From Bradyrhizobium sp. LTSP885 (GTDB taxonomy: Bacteria > Pseudomonadota > Alphaproteobacteria > Rhizobiales > Xanthobacteraceae): DNA of 64,000 bases. Numbering within the stretch: position 1 is the first letter of the stretch; the number at the start of each line of letters is the position of its first letter. Positions 53,869-61,829 of the stretch are shown here, one piece after another. The position numbers and the translations under genes are program-made. A model generated the notes under the pieces. The model was not told the origin of the DNA. It ran no database searches and saw only the letters and a list, made by a program, of their open reading frames with translations. The stretch lies in the NCBI RefSeq assembly GCF_000938305.1, contig NZ_JYMT01000042.1:62001-126000 (forward strand). Direction: 5' to 3'.

Positions 53869-55365
53869 CTAGTCCCATGCGAGGAAGCCTGGTGCCGCCG
53901 ACAGCGGCGGCGCCGCGGCGAGCCGCGCGAGATCGGGGACCGGGCGGCGCAGGTCGGGAGTAGCCGCGAAGGCGGCCTCGAGCGCGGCCGCGACCGCCAG
54001 CACGATGGCGTCGCCGCCGCGTGGACCGACAATCTGCAGGCCGAACGGCATGCCGGCCTCGTCGATTCCGACCGGCAGACTTAAGGCCGGGTGTCCCGCG
54101 AGCGTTACGCCATAGGCAAGCGCAAGCCAGTGGAAATAGGACTTCGTGGGTTCGCCGTCGATCTCGGTGGGGTAGAGTTCGGACCAGGGACGCGGACTGA
54201 GCGTGATCGTCGGGCTGATCAGGACATCGCACCGTTCGAAGAAGGCCTGAAACGCACGGTAGATCCGCGTCTGCGTGGCTGCGGCACGCGCATAGTCCTG
54301 GAGATCGTAGCCGAGGCCTTCTTCGATATTGGCCCGTACATTCGGGCCGAGCATTTTAGGGCGTTCCTGGTAGGTCTTGCCATGCGTCGCCAGGAACAGC
54401 GCCGCGCGCAGCACGGCAAAAGCGTCGTCGGCGCCGGAGCAATCCGGCGTGGCCTCACGGCATTCGGCAACCATCGGCGCAAGTTGCGCGACGCGATGAC
54501 GGAAGACGCGCCGGATCGCGCGCTCGGTCGGCGCAAAGTCGAAATCTTCGGTGAAGGTGACGCGCAGCTTGGCGAGCTCCGAAGGGCGGGGTGTGTTCCA
54601 GCGCTCGGGACGTCCGCGCAAGGGCTCACCCGGCAGCGTGTAGGCGAGGGGGTCGCGCACATCGTCGCTCGCCATCACTGACAGCATCAGCGCGACGTCG
54701 GCGACATTGCGCGCCATCGGGCCGTCGGTCGACAAATTGGACCAGCCGAACGCGCGCCGCTCGCTGGCCACGAGGCCGTAGGAGGGGCGCATGCCGACGA
54801 TGCCGGCATACGCTGCGGGGTTGCGCAGGCTGCCGCCGGTGTCGGAGCCGGAGGCGAGCGGGGACATCCCGCATGCCAGCGCCACGGCGGAGCCGCCCGA
54901 CGAGCCCGCGGCCGAACGCAACGGATCGAACGGATTGCCGGTGGCGCCGTGCACGGGATTGCGGGTGTTGCCGCCGGCCGCCCATTCCGGCGTGTTGGTC
55001 TTGCCGATGATGATCGCGCCCGCCGCGCGCAGCCGTGCGACCGAGGCCTGGTCGGTGGCCGGAACATGATTGGCGAACAGCGGGCTGCCATAGGTCGTGC
55101 GCAGCCCGGCGGTGTCCTGGGTATCCTTGATGAGCAGCGGAAGCCCGTGCAGCGCACCGACATCGTCACCGCGGAGGATCGCGGCCGCGGCCGACTTGGC
55201 GGCCGCGCGCGCACCCGCCTCATCGAGGGTCACGACGGCGTTGACCGCGGGGTTCGTTGCAGCGATGCGCGCCAGGCAGCCGTCGAGCAGCTCGACAGGC
55301 GAGACTTCGCGCTTGGCCATCAGCCGTGTCAGCTCGACGGCGCTCGAATCGCAGAGTTCTGCCAA
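53869..55365 (-). CDS. Amidase, amidase-signature family
   Basis: A 498-residue amide hydrolase with the Ser-cisSer-Lys triad: Lys80 in LPLLIKDTQDTAG, Ser155 in AAGSSGGSAV and Ser179 in GSDTGGSLRNP. Length and motif spacing fit bacterial amidases and GatA-like enzymes. No GatB or GatC is nearby and an MFS and an oxidase gene follow, so a catabolic role on a small amide is more likely than tRNA amidation. It starts the operon, divergent from the XRE-cupin regulator across 215 bp. Confidence 0.9.
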   Translation of the reverse strand: MAELCDSSAVELTRLMAKREVSPVELLDGCLARIAATNPAVNAVVTLDEAGARAAAKSAAAAILRGDDVGALHGLPLLIKDTQDTAGLRTTYGSPLFANHVPATDQASVARLRAAGAIIIGKTNTPEWAAGGNTRNPVHGATGNPFDPLRSAAGSSGGSAVALACGMSPLASGSDTGGSLRNPAAYAGIVGMRPSYGLVASERRAFGWSNLSTDGPMARNVADVALMLSVMASDDVRDPLAYTLPGEPLRGRPERWNTPRPSELAKLRVTFTEDFDFAPTERAIRRVFRHRVAQLAPMVAECREATPDCSGADDAFAVLRAALFLATHGKTYQERPKMLGPNVRANIEEGLGYDLQDYARAAATQTRIYRAFQAFFERCDVLISPTITLSPRPWSELYPTEIDGEPTKSYFHWLALAYGVTLAGHPALSLPVGIDEAGMPFGLQIVGPRGGDAIVLAVAAALEAAFAATPDLRRPVPDLARLAAAPPLSAAPGFLAWD

Positions 55366-55431
55366 GTGTGATCCCTTTCCGTTTGTGAAAATTATTTAGC
55401 ACATCGGAAATTAAACTCGAGGCTTCAATAT

Positions 55432-55446
55432 TGGCCAGGACGGCCA
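55432..55446. promoter_or_regulatory. Candidate operator between amidase and XRE-cupin genes
   Basis: TGGCC-AGGAC-GGCCA is an inverted repeat with a five-base centre in the AT-richer shared promoter region. It lies 67 bases from the amidase start and 135 from the regulator start. Its position suits a site for the divergent regulator, but a single short palindrome is weak evidence. Confidence 0.3.
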
Positions 55447-55580
55447 TTTTTGTGCATATTTGATAGGAATTCTGCTTGAACGATCGTCATCTGCCTTCCA
55501 ACCGACGATCCGGAGCCCAGAAGAATTAGACCGATCGAACAACAATTTTTCTGGCCGCTGATACGTGATGGAGATCGAAC

Positions 55581-56249
55581 ATGAGCGACATCACCACGCC
55601 CGAGGGGACCAACTCCCAGCTCGGCCAGTGCCTGAAGGCCGCCCGCCAGGTGCGGGGCCTGACGCTGAAGCAGGTTGCTGAGCGGACCGGAATGGCGTTG
55701 TCGACCTTGTCGAAGGTCGAGAATGGGCTGATGTCGCTGACCTACGACAAGCTGCTGCAACTCACCTCGGGCCTGCAGATGGAGATCGCCGAGCTATTCA
55801 ATCCCGCGGCCGGCCGGCCCGGGCGGGATCGACCCGTTACGGCCCGCCGCAGCATCAGCCGGGCCGGGCAGGGGCAGGTGATCACCACCAAATTTTATAC
55901 CTACAGCTATCAATGCACCGACCTGATCGGCAAACGCATGGTGCCGATCATGGCCGAGGTGCGGGCCCGCTCGCTGGAGGAGTTCGGCCCGCTGCTGCGC
56001 CACGCCGGCGAGGAGTATTTTCTGGTGACGAGCGGGCGGGTCGCGGTTCACACCGAATTCTATGCCCCAGAAATCCTGAACGCGGGCGATGGCATCTATC
56101 TCGACAGCACGATGGGGCACGCCTACCTCAACGCCGGCGACGAGCCGGCCACGGGTGTCTGCCTGTGCACGAGCGAGGCGCCGGATCTCTATGATCAGCT
56201 ACGCCAGATCGCGACCCGCGACGCGGCTTCGCTCAACGAAGGCGGCTGA
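55581..56249 (+). CDS. XRE-family regulator with C-terminal cupin domain
   Basis: A 222-residue regulator. The helix-turn-helix spans about residues 16-72 (LKAARQVRGLTLKQVAERTG, then STLSKVENGLMSLTY). A cupin fold follows at about 115-200, with HAGEEYFLVTSGRVAVHTEF and GDGIYLDSTMGHAYLN; its His and Glu could bind metal or a small ligand. Related XRE-cupin proteins (such as PuuR) repress catabolic operons for amines or amino acids. Its divergence from the amidase operon makes that operon the likely target. Confidence 0.9.
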   Translation: MSDITTPEGTNSQLGQCLKAARQVRGLTLKQVAERTGMALSTLSKVENGLMSLTYDKLLQLTSGLQMEIAELFNPAAGRPGRDRPVTARRSISRAGQGQVITTKFYTYSYQCTDLIGKRMVPIMAEVRARSLEEFGPLLRHAGEEYFLVTSGRVAVHTEFYAPEILNAGDGIYLDSTMGHAYLNAGDEPATGVCLCTSEAPDLYDQLRQIATRDAASLNEGG

Positions 56250-56271
56250 CGTTCGGCGCGCCTGTCCCAAT

Positions 56272-56303
56272 AAAAAACGCCCGGTTTGAACCGGGCGTTT
56301 TCG
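56272..56303 (+). terminator. Bidirectional terminator hairpin
   Basis: AAAACGCCCGGTT pairs with AACCGGGCGTTTT in a 13-bp stem with a very short loop and A/T runs on both sides. It lies 22 bases after the XRE-cupin stop and can work on either strand. Confidence 0.88.
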
Positions 56304-56320
56304 TTTGCGATGGGTCCTAC

Positions 56321-56425
56321 TAGAGCGTTTTCAAGCGAAGTGGATACCGGTTCGCGTGAAGAAAACGCGTCAAAACAAGAATCTAGAGCCCCGTTCCGAT
56401 TCCATCGGAACGGAAAAGGCTCTAG
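56321..56425. repeat. Dispersed TAGAGC...GCTCTAG repeat overlapping the rne stop
   Basis: Begins TAGAGCGTTTTCAAGCGAAG and ends AAAAGGCTCTAG; inside are GGTTCGCGTGAAGAAAACGC and the palindrome CGTTCCGATTC/CATCGGAACG. It has the look of a repeat found many times in Bradyrhizobium-like genomes. Its last bases (CTAG, 56422-56425) contain the TAG stop of rne on the minus strand. Confidence 0.75.
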
Positions 56426-59400
56426 TCGCCGCCGCCGAAGCGCCGCGACCACCATCCCTTGCGGGTCGGAGCCTCGGTGGTGGCAGCCGGTCCGGCCTCT
56501 GCAGCGGGGGCAGAGTGCGACGATTCCGCGGGGCTCTGGACCAGCTCGGGCGCTTGAGCTTCCTGCGCCGGACTCGAGGCGAAGCTGACCTTTTCACGCA
56601 CGGTCGAACGTCGCCGTGCGGCACGCTCGGCCTCGGCCGGGTTTTCGTCGGGTACGACGGACGCCTCGGCAGGTGCCGGCTCGGTCGGCTGGAACTCCGG
56701 CGGAGGTGCAATCGGCTCGGGCTCGACCAGCGATGGGGCGGGCTCGGTCGAATGGCCATCGAAGTCAGCGACCGCGTCAGTGACTTCCGGTGCCGACGTC
56801 GGGCCCAGCTCGTCGGCGATCGATCCCGCGAGACCGTCTTCCGGACCACCGGTGCCACGCCGGCGGCGGCCGCCACGACGTCCACGGCGGCGCGGGCGGC
56901 GCTCGCCATTGGCGCCCTGATCGCCGCGCGCAAAACCCGGTTGCTCCTCGCCTTCCTCCTCGTCGCCTTCGGCATCCTCGGCCGCGACCGCTTCAGTGGC
57001 CTCAGGCGCCACATGCATGAGGGCGTCAGCGTCCTCGCGCGGCGCCGGGCCGCCCTCGCGCGTTTCGCCGCTGGCGCGACCGCGCCGCCGGCGACGCCGC
57101 TTGTTGCGGCGCTGACCATCACCTTCGCCCTCGGCACTGGCTTCCTCGCCGGCTGCCGGGTCGTCGGCAAGGCTCTCGGTCTCTTCGGTTTCGACCTCGA
57201 CCTCGGCCTCGTATTCAAACGGTTCCTCGTCGTCATCGGCCTCTTCAGGCTGCCCCGGCGTTGCAGCGGCCTGCGCCACCAGCAGCGCCTTGGCCGCTTC
57301 GAGCGTATGCACCTGTTCGCCGCGATCGATGATGTAGGACTGCTGGGCGCTCACCGTGGCGTCGGCGACCACCGCCAGCGACACCTTGAAGGCGTTCTCG
57401 AGATCGCGCAGATGGCCACGCTTGTGGTTGAGCACATAGAGCGCGACGTCGGTGCGGGTGCGCACCACCAGATTGTGGGTTGCGCCCTTCATCAGGATTT
57501 CTTCGATGCCGCGCAACAGCTGCAGCGCCACCGACGAGACCGAGCGGACGTGACCCGAACCGCCGCATTGCGGGCAGGGCTCGGTCGAACTCTCCAGCAC
57601 GCTGGCGCGGATGCGTTGGCGCGACATCTCCAGCAGGCCGAAATGCGAGATCCGGCCGACCTGGATCCGTGCACGGTCTTGCCGCAGGCAATCGGACATC
57701 TTGCGCTCGACCGAACGGTTGTTGCGCTTCTCGTCCATGTCGATGAAATCGATGACGATCAAGCCGGCGAGGTCGCGCAAGCGCAGCTGCCGCGCGACTT
57801 CCTCTGCCGCCTCCAGATTGGTCTTGAGCGCAGTGTCCTCGATGTGGTGCTCGCGCGTCGCCCGTCCCGAGTTGACGTCGATCGAGACCAGCGCCTCGGT
57901 CTGGTTGATGACGATGTAGCCGCCTGAGCGCAACTGCACGGTCGGCGAGAACATCGCATCCAACTGGCTCTCGACGCCCATGCGCGAGAACAGCGGCTGG
58001 CCGTCGCCGTACAGCTTCACCGCGCGCACATTCGCCGGCATCAGCATCTTCATGAAATCACGCGCTTCGCGGTAGCCGGGTTCGCCCGCCACCTGGATCT
58101 CGTCGATCTCCTTGTTGTAGAGGTCGCGCAGCGAGCGCTTGATCAGCGAGCCTTCCTCGTAGACGAGGCTTGGGGCCTGCGACTTCAGCGTCAGGTCGCG
58201 CACGGTCTCCCACATCCGGATCAGATATTCGAAGTCGCGCTTGATCTCCGGCTTGCTGCGGGCAGCGCCGGCGGTGCGCAGGATGATGCCCATGCCCTCG
58301 GGCACGTCGAGGTCCTGGACCACTTCCTTCAGCCGCGAGCGGTCCTGGGCCGAGGTGATCTTGCGGCTGATTCCGCCGCCACGTGCGGTGTTGGGCATCA
58401 GCACGGCGTAGCGGCCGGCGAGCGACAAATAGGTGGTGAGCGCGGCGCCCTTGTTGCCACGTTCTTCCTTGACGACCTGGACCAGCATCACCTGGCGGCG
58501 CTTGATGACTTCCTGGATCTTGTACTGGCGGCGCGGCCGGAACGCGCGTTCCGGAACTTCCTCGAGCACGTCGTCGCCGCCGACGGACTCGACGACTTCC
58601 TCTTCCTCGCCGTCTTCGTCGTCGTCCTCATCGTCGTTGGCTTCGTCGGCATGCTCGCCCTGGGATGCGGCAGCGTCGCCGCCATGCTCGGCTGCGACGT
58701 GGTCGTCGCCGGTCGCATGAATCTCGTCACCATGGGGCGCGTCGTCAGCGTGGGCCGCGTTTTCCTCGGCCTGCTCCTCATGCGCCCGCTCAGGCTCATG
58801 ATTGTTTTCGACGACGGTGTCCGGCACCGCTGACGCAGCGGATGCCTCGACCACGGCAGCGACGGGATCGGGCTGCGCGTCACCAGCCAGCGCCTCGCTC
58901 ACCGTGGGGGCGTGGTCGTGCTCATGCGCGTGGTGATGATCGTGGTCGTGATGATGGTCATGGTCGTGATGGTCGTGATCATGATGATCATGGCCGTGAT
59001 CGTCATGGCCGTGGTCGTGTGCCTCGTGCTCATGACCTTCGTGGGCAACCACGTCGTGCTCATGATGTTCGGCATCGACGGGATGTTCGTGCCCGTCGTG
59101 GGGCTGCGGCGCCTGCGGATCGACAGCGGCGCCTTCGATCACCTCGCTCTGCACGCGATCGCCATGGCCGCGGCGGCGGGCGTTGCGATGGCGCGACTTG
59201 CGGCGGTGGTGGCCGCGGTTCTCGTGCTCTTCCTCGGCCTCGCGGTGGGCGCGCTCGTCGGCCTCGATCAGCGCCAGACGGTCGGCGACCGGGATTTGGT
59301 AGTAGTCGGGATGGATTTCGCTGAAGGCAAGGAAGCCGTGACGATTGCCGCCATACTCGATGAAGGCGGCCTGCAGCGACGGCTCTACGCGTGTGACCTT

Positions 59401-59535
59401 GGCGAGGTATATATTGCCGCGCAGTTGTTTGCGCTGGGCAGTCTCGAAATCAAACTCTTCGACGCGATTGCCACGGACTACGACGACCCGGGTTTCTTCC
59501 GGGTGGGTGGCATCGATCAACATCTTGTTGGGCAT
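56422..59535 (-). CDS. rne: Ribonuclease E/G, with a large His/Asp-rich insertion in the S1 domain
   Basis: A predicted 1037-residue endoribonuclease, the core of mRNA decay and rRNA/tRNA processing. The start MPNKMLIDAT (59535) matches the family; the longer frame adds unmatched residues. The S1 domain begins GNIYLAKVTRVEPSLQAAF and is broken near residue 86 by about 248 extra residues that include a His/Asp/Glu tract (146-208) and long acidic runs. It resumes at QYKIQEVIKRRQVMLVQ, then KEERGNKGAALTTYLSLAG. The catalytic region has VSIDVNSGRATRE and VIDFIDMDEKRNN with the metal-binding Asp residues, and the zinc-link PCPQCGGSGH. The Arg/Pro/Ala/Glu-rich C-terminal tail is the expected scaffold for partner binding. 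Confidence 0.95.
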   Translation of the reverse strand: MPNKMLIDATHPEETRVVVVRGNRVEEFDFETAQRKQLRGNIYLAKVTRVEPSLQAAFIEYGGNRHGFLAFSEIHPDYYQIPVADRLALIEADERAHREAEEEHENRGHHRRKSRHRNARRRGHGDRVQSEVIEGAAVDPQAPQPHDGHEHPVDAEHHEHDVVAHEGHEHEAHDHGHDDHGHDHHDHDHHDHDHHHDHDHHHAHEHDHAPTVSEALAGDAQPDPVAAVVEASAASAVPDTVVENNHEPERAHEEQAEENAAHADDAPHGDEIHATGDDHVAAEHGGDAAASQGEHADEANDDEDDDEDGEEEEVVESVGGDDVLEEVPERAFRPRRQYKIQEVIKRRQVMLVQVVKEERGNKGAALTTYLSLAGRYAVLMPNTARGGGISRKITSAQDRSRLKEVVQDLDVPEGMGIILRTAGAARSKPEIKRDFEYLIRMWETVRDLTLKSQAPSLVYEEGSLIKRSLRDLYNKEIDEIQVAGEPGYREARDFMKMLMPANVRAVKLYGDGQPLFSRMGVESQLDAMFSPTVQLRSGGYIVINQTEALVSIDVNSGRATREHHIEDTALKTNLEAAEEVARQLRLRDLAGLIVIDFIDMDEKRNNRSVERKMSDCLRQDRARIQVGRISHFGLLEMSRQRIRASVLESSTEPCPQCGGSGHVRSVSSVALQLLRGIEEILMKGATHNLVVRTRTDVALYVLNHKRGHLRDLENAFKVSLAVVADATVSAQQSYIIDRGEQVHTLEAAKALLVAQAAATPGQPEEADDDEEPFEYEAEVEVETEETESLADDPAAGEEASAEGEGDGQRRNKRRRRRRGRASGETREGGPAPREDADALMHVAPEATEAVAAEDAEGDEEEGEEQPGFARGDQGANGERRPRRRGRRGGRRRRGTGGPEDGLAGSIADELGPTSAPEVTDAVADFDGHSTEPAPSLVEPEPIAPPPEFQPTEPAPAEASVVPDENPAEAERAARRRSTVREKVSFASSPAQEAQAPELVQSPAESSHSAPAAEAGPAATTEAPTRKGWWSRRFGGGD

Positions 59536-60179
59536 TTTGGGGCTCTTGACGGCGGCGGGCGCGGTGCATGGCGCGCGCAAGCTGCGCGGCCCGGTGACGC
59601 GACGGTCCACCTGATTCGGGGGTGAGGGGAAGGCCAAAACGCGTCTTGAGGCGCAGAGCCGATCGGGAGCCCACCGTTACGATGCGACGGGCGGAGCTTT
59701 CGCCTCGCGTCAACGCGATCGTCTCGGGGATCCTGGTCGGCAATACAGTCTGGCGCATTAAGCGTCGGCCCGTCTAAACATGGTGGCGGCGAGAAATACC
59801 GCCGTATCTTTTGCTGAAAGCCCAGCGCGGCGCCGAAGCGCCTGCCGGCCATCGCATATCGAGGCCCCGTGAGGAGCCGGATAATCAGTTGTGCCGTGTC
59901 TCAAAACCGTCCCTCTGGCGAGAGTGTGCCTGGGACCGGACGCCGCTCGGGCTCGAAACCGCCCCTCCTTGTCAGCCGCGCGCTGCGCTGGCTGCGGAGG
60001 GGATCGGAAAAACACGTTAGACCTTTCGGGACCGAAAGTTCCACCGCTGCACCGGGAGGCTGAACGCGACACAACCGGGAGTACTAGCCGTCAGCATTCC
60101 GTACATACGTGGATTGGCAGTCAGGCGCAAGAGAAGCGTCGCGGCAGGGCAACACTCGATCCTTTTCGCTCTGGCGTCA
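59536..60179. other. Long gap between rne and the amidase gene
   Basis: About 640 bases without a convincing gene. On the rne strand it can hold the long 5' leader typical of rne, where RNase E controls its own mRNA in other bacteria. One stem, GCGA-GGCG...CGCC-CG-TCGC with a two-base bulge, lies near 59690-59715. A palindrome CTTTCGG-GA-CCGAAAG sits at 60023-60038. The short frames do not resemble known proteins. Confidence 0.5.
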
Positions 60180-60194
60180 TTAAGGCACGATTAA
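60180..60194 (+). promoter_or_regulatory. Candidate CtrA-binding site before the amidase gene
   Basis: TTAAGGCACGATTAA is an exact match to the alphaproteobacterial CtrA consensus TTAA-N7-TTAA. It lies 49-63 bases before the chosen GTG start of the cell-wall amidase, where a site overlapping the -35 region would be expected. CtrA controls cell-cycle and division genes in this class. Confidence 0.55.
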
Positions 60195-60242
60195 CCGTGT
60201 GGTTTTAATCGGGTAAGACGCTGCTTGGGAGGCACCGAGTCG

Positions 60243-61589
60243 GTGGCGAACCGCGCAAATCACCTTGTTTTGCTGGGATGCGGGCTGTTGTGCGCCGCAG
60301 CATTGGTGTGTGCCGAGCCGACCGGTCCGAGCGCCGCCGAGGGGCCGAAGGCCATCGAAGCTACTCCGGTCAAAGCTACTGCCGCCAAAGCCGCTCCTGT
60401 CGAGGCTACCCCAAGCTTCCCAATCGCGTCCGACGCGCGACTCGCCGGCGACGGCAAGCAGACCCGCTTCATCCTCGACCTCGACCGGAAAGTCGAGTTT
60501 CGCGCCTTTCCGCTGGCCGACCCCTATCGGGTGGTGGTCGACGTCCCGCAGGTCACCTTCCAGCTTGCGGCCGGCACCGGCGCTGCCGGCCGGGGGCTGG
60601 TGAAGGCATTCCGCTACGGCCTGGTAATGCCCGGCGGATCCCGAATCGTGTTCGACCTCACGGGGCCGGCGAAGATCGCCAATTCTTATGTGCTCGACGC
60701 CGCCAACGGCCAGCCGCCGCGACTGGTGCTGGAGTTCGAAGAGGTCGACCGCACCACCTTCGTGCAGTCGCTCGCCCCGGAGAACCGGCCCGATCTCAAG
60801 CCCGCGATCTCCGACGCCAATGCCAATGCCGCGGTCGTCCCTCCGGCCACGACGGCGGCGCTGACGCCGGCCGCGATACCGGACGCGCGCCCGCTGATCG
60901 TGATCGATCCTGGCCATGGCGGCATCGACAACGGCACCCAGTCCGGTGGCGAGATGGAGAAGACCCTGGTCCTGGGATTCGGCCTCGCTTTGCGCGACCG
61001 GATCGAGAAGTCGGGCAAGTACCGGGTCGTCATGACCCGGACCGACGACACGTTCATTCCGCTCAATGACCGCGTCAAGGTCGCGCGCACCCAGTCGGCC
61101 GCGCTGTTCGTGTCGATCCACGCCGACGCCTTGCCGCGCCGCGAGGGCGATGCCCAGGGCGCCACGATCTATACCCTGTCGGACAAGGCCTCCGACGTCG
61201 AAGCCGAGCGGCTGGCTGACGCCGAGAACAAGGCCGACTCCATCGGCGGCGTGAACCTGACCGATGAGCCGACCGAGGTCGCCGACATCCTGATCGACCT
61301 CGCGCAGCGGGAAACCAAGACCTTCTCCAACCGCTTTGCCCATCTCCTGATGACCGAGATGAAGACCACGGCAAGGATGCACAAAAATCCGCTCAAATCG
61401 GCGGGTTTCCGGGTGCTCAAGGCGCCCGATGTTCCGTCCGTTCTGGTCGAACTGGGCTATGTCTCCAACAAGGATGATCTTGAGCACCTGGTCTCGGAGA
61501 GTTGGCGGAACAAGACCGTCGGCTCGATGGCCCAGGCGATCGACGCGTTTTTCGCCAAACGGCTGGCAACTGCCGGACCGGCCAAATGA
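60243..61589 (+). CDS. amiC: N-acetylmuramoyl-L-alanine amidase with AMIN domain
   Basis: A predicted 448-residue periplasmic zinc amidase that cuts the stem peptide from glycan strands to separate daughter cells. A signal peptide (HLVLLGCGLLCAAALVCAEP) leads, followed by an Ala/Lys linker. An AMIN septal-targeting domain (about 60-180, TRFILDLDRKVEFRAFPL) comes next, then Amidase_3 with zinc ligands in DPGHGGID, the Glu of GGEMEKTLVLG and the His of VSIHADAL, and the catalytic Glu in VLVELGYVSN. GTG at 60243 is preferred because GGGAGG lies about eleven bases before it; the TTG at 60225 overlaps that site. mrcA follows on the same strand. Confidence 0.92.
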   Translation: MANRANHLVLLGCGLLCAAALVCAEPTGPSAAEGPKAIEATPVKATAAKAAPVEATPSFPIASDARLAGDGKQTRFILDLDRKVEFRAFPLADPYRVVVDVPQVTFQLAAGTGAAGRGLVKAFRYGLVMPGGSRIVFDLTGPAKIANSYVLDAANGQPPRLVLEFEEVDRTTFVQSLAPENRPDLKPAISDANANAAVVPPATTAALTPAAIPDARPLIVIDPGHGGIDNGTQSGGEMEKTLVLGFGLALRDRIEKSGKYRVVMTRTDDTFIPLNDRVKVARTQSAALFVSIHADALPRREGDAQGATIYTLSDKASDVEAERLADAENKADSIGGVNLTDEPTEVADILIDLAQRETKTFSNRFAHLLMTEMKTTARMHKNPLKSAGFRVLKAPDVPSVLVELGYVSNKDDLEHLVSESWRNKTVGSMAQAIDAFFAKRLATAGPAK

Positions 61590-61668
61590 AATCAGCTGCG
61601 TGAAAAGGCCGTTGCGCAACAGAAGCCCTAGTTTGGCCACAGCCGCGACGGTATAGAAAACGGACCGC

Positions 61669-61705
61669 AGAGCCGTCAGAATCGACCATATTGTCTGACG
61701 GCTCT
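61669..61705 (+). terminator. 12-bp inverted repeat, possible terminator of amiC
   Basis: AGAGCCGTCAGA pairs exactly with TCTGACGGCTCT around a 13-base loop, 80 bases after the amiC stop. There is no T-run after it (TGTATATT), so it may stabilise the mRNA end or attenuate reading into mrcA rather than act as a standard terminator. Confidence 0.5.
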
Positions 61706-61829
61706 TGTATATTGGCCATGCGCAACGATCGTTTGTTGCGCCCAGGCTTCGCCGCGTGAGACGCTTTCGCACGTTAGGACCGGCGCTTCCGAGAACCGAG
61801 CGCCGACGGGTAGGGACGGAACTTCGATA

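Noticed and set aside
58912..59625. Hydrophobic Val/Met-rich + strand frame opposite rne
   Set aside because: It is the reverse translation of the His/Asp tract of RNase E (ATGATG and GTGGTG codons), not a membrane protein gene.
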